Origin: DATAFO01 sp046728935
GTDB lineage: Bacteria > Actinomycetota > Thermoleophilia > Solirubrobacterales > 70-9
Direction of reading: 5' to 3'
Assembly: GCA_046728935.1 (NCBI GenBank)
Contig: JBKPFS010000082.1
Span: forward strand, 1-32,376
Length of the DNA: 32,376 nt
Shown here piece by piece: positions 28,252 to 32,376 of the stretch. The first letter of the stretch is position 1, and the number at the start of each line of letters is the position of its first letter. The notes beneath the pieces are model-generated. The model made no database searches, had not been told where the DNA came from, and was given only the letters and a program-made list of their open reading frames with translations. The position numbers were made by a program, and so were the translations under genes.

Positions 28252-30006
28252 TCAGCGGACGGCCGCCTCGACGGCGCGCCCTGCGGCGTCGGCGAGCCGG
28301 CGATGGACCTCGACGTTCGCGGCGCGATCGATGAGGATCTCGACCAGGCGGGCGCCTTCACCGCTCGCGTCAGCCAGGGTGGCGAGGTCCTCGATGCGCT
28401 CGTAGCCGAGGCCGTGGAGGGCGGCCACCCGCTCGACGTCCAGGCCTAGCGGGGTTCCGAACAGCGCCTCGAACTCCTCCCGGGTCACCTGCTCGGCCTG
28501 GGGCAGGAACTCGAAGATCCCGCCGCCGTCGTTGTTGAGGACGACGACGCGAACCGGCGCGTCCACGTCGCGCAGGATGGCGAGACCGTTCATGTCGTGG
28601 TAGAGGCCGAGGTCGCCGGTCACGATCCAGGTCGGCCGGCCGCTGGCGGCGGCGGCGCCGATCCCCGACGAGATCAGCCCGTCGATCCCGTTCGCTCCCC
28701 GGTTGCAGAGGAACCGCACGTCGGCGGCCGACGGCTGAAGAAACGCCTCCTGGTCGCGGATCGGCATGCTCGACGCGGTGTAGACGAGGTCGCCGTCCGC
28801 GTATATGCGCCCGAGGACGGCGTGGACGCAGGGCTCGCTCGGCTCCGCGAGCGCCTCGAGCGCGTCGGCGAGCGCGTCGGCCGTCGCCTGCCCCGCGGCG
28901 ACCCAGACCCTCGCCCACGAATCCTCTCGCCGCTCGCCGAGCCGCTTCGCCAGCTCGGCGGCGAGGGCGCCCGGGTCGGCCCGCACGATCGTCTCGGCTC
29001 GCGAGCTGGGCTCGTTCCAGCCGCCGGAGGGGTCGATCACCACCTGCCGCAGGTCGTCCAGCTCGGAGAGCCAGAGGCGCAGCGGCTTGCAGGTGGGCAT
29101 GTCGCCGAACCGGACCACGAGCTCGGGCACCAGCGACTCGGGACGGGCCCGGGCGATCGCCTCGTAGGCCCAGATCACGAGCCCGCGGTCGTGCGGTCCG
29201 AGTCGCAGCTGCGAGGTCGGCTCGGCGAGCACCGGGTAACCGGACGCGCGAGCGACTTCGACGATCGGGGCCACCGCGGCACGGTCGGGCAGGCGACCCG
29301 CGACGATCAGGCCCCGCGGCGCGGCCGCGATCCGCTCGGCGAGCTCGTCGAGCAGGTGCTCGCCCGGAACAGGGGTGGGGGAGAGGACGGCGTGAAGCGG
29401 GCGCTCGCCGCGGCCCTCGAGGGCGAGCGCGGAGGTCGCGGTGACCTCGCCCTCCCGGGGCTCGGGCCCGAGGGGATCGCGCCAGGCGACGTTGAGGTGC
29501 ACGGGTCCCGGCCGCGGCACGCCGCGCGCGGCGGCGAACGCGCGGCAGGCGACGGAGCGGAAGTGGAGCAGCCCGGCGTCGTCGGCGTCGTGGGTGCCGA
29601 CGTCGCAGAACCAGCGCACGGCGTCGCCGTAGAGCTTCAGCTGATCGATCGTCTGCCCCGCGCCGACCCCTCGCAGCTCGGGCGGCCGGTCCGCGGTGAG
29701 GGCGATCATCGGCACCCCGGCCTCGTCCGCCTCGCAGATCGCCGGATGCAGGTTGGCGGCGGCGGTGCCCGAGGTGCAGACCACCGCGGTCGGCGTCCCG
29801 GTCGCCTGCGCCGCTCCCAGCGCGAAGAAACCGGCCGATCGCTCATCGACGATCGACGTGGTCTCGATCGCCGGCGCCCGCAGCAGCGCGAGCGCCAGCG
29901 GGGTCGATCGCGACCCGGGCGCGATCGCCGCGTGACGAACGCCGCAGCGCGCAAGCTCCTCCACCATCGCCGAGGCGAGCGCGGTGTTGCGGTTGGTGGG
30001 GTCCAT
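28252..30006 (-). CDS. menD: 2-succinyl-5-enolpyruvyl-6-hydroxy-3-cyclohexene-1-carboxylate synthase
   Basis: This 584-residue ThDP enzyme joins isochorismate and 2-oxoglutarate to give SEPHCHC. It begins NTALASAMVEELARCGVRHA and AIAPGSRSTPLALALL, which is diagnostic for MenD. The ThDP glutamate is E55 in SIVDERSAGFFALG. CTSGTAAANLHPAICEAD and LTADRPPELRGVGAGQTIDQ follow. The Mg/ThDP site is VTGDLGLYHDMNGLAIL to VVVLNNDGGGIFEFLPQ. The length is normal. The ATG at 30006 is 30 nt after the menC stop and has a minus-strand TAGCGT box (30015-30020) 8 nt upstream, so it could be coupled to menC or start its own transcript. Confidence 0.95.
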   Translation of the reverse strand: MDPTNRNTALASAMVEELARCGVRHAAIAPGSRSTPLALALLRAPAIETTSIVDERSAGFFALGAAQATGTPTAVVCTSGTAAANLHPAICEADEAGVPMIALTADRPPELRGVGAGQTIDQLKLYGDAVRWFCDVGTHDADDAGLLHFRSVACRAFAAARGVPRPGPVHLNVAWRDPLGPEPREGEVTATSALALEGRGERPLHAVLSPTPVPGEHLLDELAERIAAAPRGLIVAGRLPDRAAVAPIVEVARASGYPVLAEPTSQLRLGPHDRGLVIWAYEAIARARPESLVPELVVRFGDMPTCKPLRLWLSELDDLRQVVIDPSGGWNEPSSRAETIVRADPGALAAELAKRLGERREDSWARVWVAAGQATADALADALEALAEPSEPCVHAVLGRIYADGDLVYTASSMPIRDQEAFLQPSAADVRFLCNRGANGIDGLISSGIGAAAASGRPTWIVTGDLGLYHDMNGLAILRDVDAPVRVVVLNNDGGGIFEFLPQAEQVTREEFEALFGTPLGLDVERVAALHGLGYERIEDLATLADASGEGARLVEILIDRAANVEVHRRLADAAGRAVEAAVR

Positions 30007-30014
30007 CGTCGCGA

Positions 30015-30020
30015 ACGCTA
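30015..30020 (-). promoter_or_regulatory. -10-like TAGCGT (minus) before menD
   Basis: On the minus strand TAGCGT lies in the menC-menD gap, 8 nt before ATG 30006. Confidence 0.35.
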
Positions 30021-30036
30021 CTCCGGCCGGCGAGCG

Positions 30037-31143
30037 TCAGATCCGGTGGGCCTCCAGCGCGTCGGGGTCGATCTCGACGCCGAGGCCCGGCCCGTCCGGG
30101 AGGTGGAGCGCGCCGTCGCCGACCTGGCATTCGCGGGTCGCGATCGTGTCCGCGAACAGCAGCTGGGTGGCGAGGCCGTGGGCGAGGCCGGGATCCGGGT
30201 GGTTGCGGTAGAGCGCCTGCGCGGCATGGCCCGCGGCGGCGATTCCCACGGGACCGTCGAGGGCGCTCGAGAGGTAGGTGGGGAGTTCGGCCGCGATCCC
30301 CGCCGAGGTGCCGATCCCACCGACCTTGGCGAGCTTCGCCGTCGCCAGCTCGCAGGCGCGGGCGCGAACCGCGCGTGCCGCCTGCTTGACGGTCGCCACG
30401 CTCTCGTCGGCCGCGATCGGGATCGAGGTCGCAGCGTTGACCGCGGCCATCTCGCGCAGCGACGCGACCGGCTGCTCCGCGAGCTCGATCTCGAGCGGCG
30501 CCAGGCGGTCGAGGATCGCGATCGCGTCATCCACCGACCAGCTTCCGTTGGCGTCGACGCGGATCCGCGCCCCCGGGCCGACAGCGTCGCGCACTGCGCT
30601 CACCTGCTCCAGGTCGTCGCCGGCGCCGAGCTTGAGCTTGAACGATTCGAATCCCGCCTCCTGCCAACGCCTCGCCTCGGCCGCGACGTCGCCGGGGTCG
30701 CCGGCGGCGAGCGTCGCGTTGCACGGCACCGGCTCCGCTCGCTCGGCCCCGAGCAGGAACCAGAGGGGCTCGCCCGCCGCGCGTCCCGCGAGGTCGAAGA
30801 GCGCCATCTCGAGCGCCGCCTTGGCCGGGGGCGGCAGCCGGCGGCCGGCGGCGACGTGGACGAAGGTGTCGATCGCGGCCGCGAGCGGCTCCGGGCCGGA
30901 GAAGTCCGAGATGTCGGCGCGCCGGAAGCGCCGCTCTGAGCGGCGCAGGGCGCGCTCCACGGACTCGATCTTCTCGCCGCCGCGGAGCGACAGCGGCACG
31001 GCCTCGCCAAGCCCGACGGGGCCTCCGTCGGTGTGCAGGCGCACGAGCACCATCTCGCGCCGCTCGAGCGTTCCGCGGGCGGTGACGTACGGCTTTCGGA
31101 ACGGAAGCGCGTACGGGACCGTCTCCACTTCGGTGACCCGCAT
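30037..31143 (-). CDS. menC: o-Succinylbenzoate synthase
   Basis: This 368-residue enolase-superfamily enzyme dehydrates SHCHC to o-succinylbenzoate. The N-terminal capping part reads LPFRKPYVTARGTLERREMV. The barrel has K169 and K171 in FKLKLGAG (the KxK acid/base), D197 in RVDANGSW, E223 in LAEQPV and D246 in AADES as the metal ligands, and K270 in ATAKLAKVGGIG on the opposite face. Sequence alone could also suggest a dipeptide or muconate epimerase, but position between menA and menD settles it. ATG 31143 (MRVTEVETV) is preferred over the in-frame 31206 start, which would read into the repeat element. Confidence 0.9.
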   Translation of the reverse strand: MRVTEVETVPYALPFRKPYVTARGTLERREMVLVRLHTDGGPVGLGEAVPLSLRGGEKIESVERALRRSERRFRRADISDFSGPEPLAAAIDTFVHVAAGRRLPPPAKAALEMALFDLAGRAAGEPLWFLLGAERAEPVPCNATLAAGDPGDVAAEARRWQEAGFESFKLKLGAGDDLEQVSAVRDAVGPGARIRVDANGSWSVDDAIAILDRLAPLEIELAEQPVASLREMAAVNAATSIPIAADESVATVKQAARAVRARACELATAKLAKVGGIGTSAGIAAELPTYLSSALDGPVGIAAAGHAAQALYRNHPDPGLAHGLATQLLFADTIATRECQVGDGALHLPDGPGLGVEIDPDALEAHRI

Positions 31144-31150
31144 CGCGTGC

Positions 31151-31315
31151 CTAGTGGGGCCTCTCACAACGTTTGGGCGGAAATGACGACCCCAGCTCGC
31201 CGCCACGCTGCGCCCTCAGTCGCCCGAGTAGCGCTGCTACTCGGGCTCCCTGCGTCCTTGCACGTCGGCGCCTGGGTCTCGTCATTTCCTGGCCAACGTT
31301 ATGAGACACCACTCA
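31151..31315. mobile_element. MITE-like inverted-repeat element between menA and menC
   Basis: About 165 bp. The left end (31151-31190, TAGTGGGGCCTCTCACAACG and then GGAAATGACGA) and the inverse complement of the right end (31278-31315, AGTGGTGTCTCATAACGTTG and then GGAAATGACGA) agree over about 40 bp with a few gaps and mismatches. In the centre GCCCGAGTAGC and GCTACTCGGGC form a perfect 11-bp stem with loop GCT (about 31228-31252). It contains no gene. It starts at the menA stop codon and ends 7 nt before the menC start. Mobility is inferred from the terminal repeats and the solo end at 27611; a structured RNA or attenuator is an alternative. Confidence 0.55.
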
Positions 31316-32206
31316 GGTCAGCCCGAGCAGCAGGCCCGCGGTCACGAGGAGGCTGAACGCGGCGAGCAGGCGCCCGGTGTCGGCGAGGGCGCGATTCAAC
31401 GACGGGCCGTCGGTGCGCTCCATCACCGCGCTCCAGGGCGCGCCGGCGAGCAGCCCGCTGAGGGTCCCGATCGCGACCCAGTGCGGCGCGGCGTCGAGGG
31501 TGAAGGCGATCACCAGCGGCGAGATCACCGCGACGGTGACCAGCGTAGCCCACAGCCGCCGCGCGCGATCGCGCCCGATGCGCACGGCGAGCGTTCGCTT
31601 GCCCGCGCGGCGGTCCGTGTCGACGTCGCGCACGTTGTTGACGACGAGGATCGCGGTGGAGAGGAACCCGACCGGGATCGAGAGCAGGAACGGGAGCCAG
31701 TCGAGTCGCTCGAGCTGGACGTAGTAGGAGCCGTTGACGGCCACGAGGCCGAAGAAGAGGAAGACGAAGACCTCACCGAGCCCCTCGTAGCCGTACGGGC
31801 GGGGACCGCCGGTGTAGAGCACGCCGGCGAGGATCGAGGCGGCGCCGACCGCGAGGATCTCGGGCCCGGTCACCGCCGCCAGATAGGAGCCCGCGACGAC
31901 GGCGACGCCGAAGGCTAGCCACGTGGCGACCAGCACCCGGCGCGGCGCCACCAGCCCCGAGGAGGTGACCCGCACCGGCCCGAGCCGGTCCGCCGTATCG
32001 GCCCCCCGCTTGGCGTCGGAGTAGTCGTTGGCGAGGTTGGTGCCGACCTGGATGAAGACGCTGCCGACCAACGCCCCCAGGAACGGGCCGACCGCGAGGT
32101 GGCGCGACGCCTCGACCGCCGCGGCGGTCCCCACCAGGACCGGCGCGACCGCCGCCGGCAGCGTCCGCGGGCGGGCCGCCATCAGCCAGATGCGAAAGCC
32201 GCTCAA
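31313..32206 (-). CDS. menA: 1,4-dihydroxy-2-naphthoate polyprenyltransferase
   Basis: This 297-residue UbiA-family integral membrane enzyme attaches the polyprenyl chain to DHNA, giving demethylmenaquinone. The first aspartate-rich motif is NLANDYSDAKRGAD (about 57-70) and the second is VNNVRDVDTDRRAGKRTLAV (about 189-208). ARPRTLPAAVAPVLVGTAAA at the start is typical for MenA. Eight or nine hydrophobic helices are visible. The start is TTG 32206, which overlaps the menB stop as TTGA; the next in-frame ATG is residue 9, within the conserved N-terminus. The stop lies in the edge of the inverted-repeat element that separates it from menC. Confidence 0.93.
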   Translation of the reverse strand: MSGFRIWLMAARPRTLPAAVAPVLVGTAAAVEASRHLAVGPFLGALVGSVFIQVGTNLANDYSDAKRGADTADRLGPVRVTSSGLVAPRRVLVATWLAFGVAVVAGSYLAAVTGPEILAVGAASILAGVLYTGGPRPYGYEGLGEVFVFLFFGLVAVNGSYYVQLERLDWLPFLLSIPVGFLSTAILVVNNVRDVDTDRRAGKRTLAVRIGRDRARRLWATLVTVAVISPLVIAFTLDAAPHWVAIGTLSGLLAGAPWSAVMERTDGPSLNRALADTGRLLAAFSLLVTAGLLLGLT

Positions 32207-32376
32207 GGACGCTTGGGGAACTTGGAGAAGTCGGGCTTTCGGCCCTGCTTGTAGGCGTCGCGGCCCTCCTGGCCCTCCTCGGTCATGTAGAAGAGCAGCG
32301 TCGCGTCGTGGGAGAGCTGCTGGAGTCCCGCGATCCCATCCTCGGCGGCATTGAAGCTGGCCTTCAAGAGCCGCAG
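32203..32376 (-). CDS. menB: 1,4-dihydroxy-2-naphthoyl-CoA synthase, C-terminal end only
   Basis: The last 57 codons are present; the gene continues beyond the window. The peptide LRLLKASFNAAEDGIAGLQQ, LSHDATLLFYMTEEGQEGRD and AYKQGRKPDFSKFPKRP is the characteristic end of MenB in the crotonase superfamily, including the C-terminal helix that reaches the neighbouring subunit. MenB closes the second ring from o-succinylbenzoyl-CoA. Its stop overlaps the menA TTG, so the two are translationally coupled. Confidence 0.92.
   Translation of the reverse strand: MRLLKASFNAAEDGIAGLQQLSHDATLLFYMTEEGQEGRDAYKQGRKPDFSKFPKRP

Noticed and set aside
28597..30939. 780-residue plus-strand open frame over menD and menC
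   Set aside because: It is antisense of two well-supported men genes, with repetitive Arg/Gly/Val composition.
1..32376. tRNA, rRNA, CRISPR array or metabolite riboswitch
   Set aside because: I found no cloverleaf with a GGTTCRA arm, no rRNA core sequences, no regularly spaced repeats of 25-40 bp, and no conserved leader before ilvB, cysK or folD.

Overview
The window is high-GC chromosomal DNA with an actinobacterial gene repertoire, most like class Thermoleophilia (Solirubrobacterales or Gaiellales). That assignment is inference from gene content. It rests on a tandem family of short SnoaL/NTF2-like proteins starting MS(Q/R/E)EN and ending AAGL(S/R)E, on a DUF6529-type membrane protein, and on many genes whose start codon lies 6-9 nt after a TANNNT box, the leaderless layout common in Actinobacteria. 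I found no rRNA, tRNA or CRISPR array.

Region 1 (1-7.2 kb) is accessory and decaying. It holds a tyrosine recombinase with a small, apparently frameshifted gene in front, and a secreted protein whose signal peptide is split by one extra base. Five SnoaL-like paralogues follow: two intact, two frameshifted and one with an in-frame amber codon. A small antisense lipoprotein and a frameshifted parallel beta-helix protein followed by a 30-nt SnoaL tail relic complete it. Nearly all broken genes in the window lie here, while the housekeeping genes read cleanly.

Region 2 (7.2-13.2 kb) is core: a STAS anti-sigma antagonist, cysK, cysE, a PcrA/UvrD helicase, folD and a small membrane protein. Region 3 (13.2-15.7 kb, minus strand) is a membrane protein and a GMC oxidoreductase. 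Region 4 (15.7-19.3 kb) is the amidotransferase operon gatC-gatA-(zincin)-gatB, with a minimal HExxH metalloprotein gene overlapping both gatA and gatB.

Region 5 (19.3-23.1 kb) has a type II NADH dehydrogenase reduced to its two ends by an internal in-frame deletion, a zinc-ribbon membrane protein, and a divergent pair of units. One unit is DUF2304-like plus a family 2 glycosyltransferase (minus). The other is a convincing UDP-sulfoquinovose synthase homologue translationally coupled to a TetR regulator (plus). Region 6 (23.1-26.1 kb) is ilvB-ilvN behind a perfect palindrome, then a relic membrane gene and a small alpha/beta-barrel protein.

Region 7 (26.2-32.4 kb) is menaquinone biosynthesis by the o-succinylbenzoate route. 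menF is on plus. On minus, menB (partial), menA, menC and menD are followed by a DUF6529-like membrane protein with histidines placed as for haem binding. A roughly 165-bp inverted-repeat element fills the menA-menC gap, and one end of it recurs alone after menF.

No complete undescribed system is proven. The best leads are the zincin gene inside gatCAB, the sulfoquinovose synthase-TetR pair, the operator-like palindromes before ilvB and the NDH-2 relic, and the repeat element in the men cluster.
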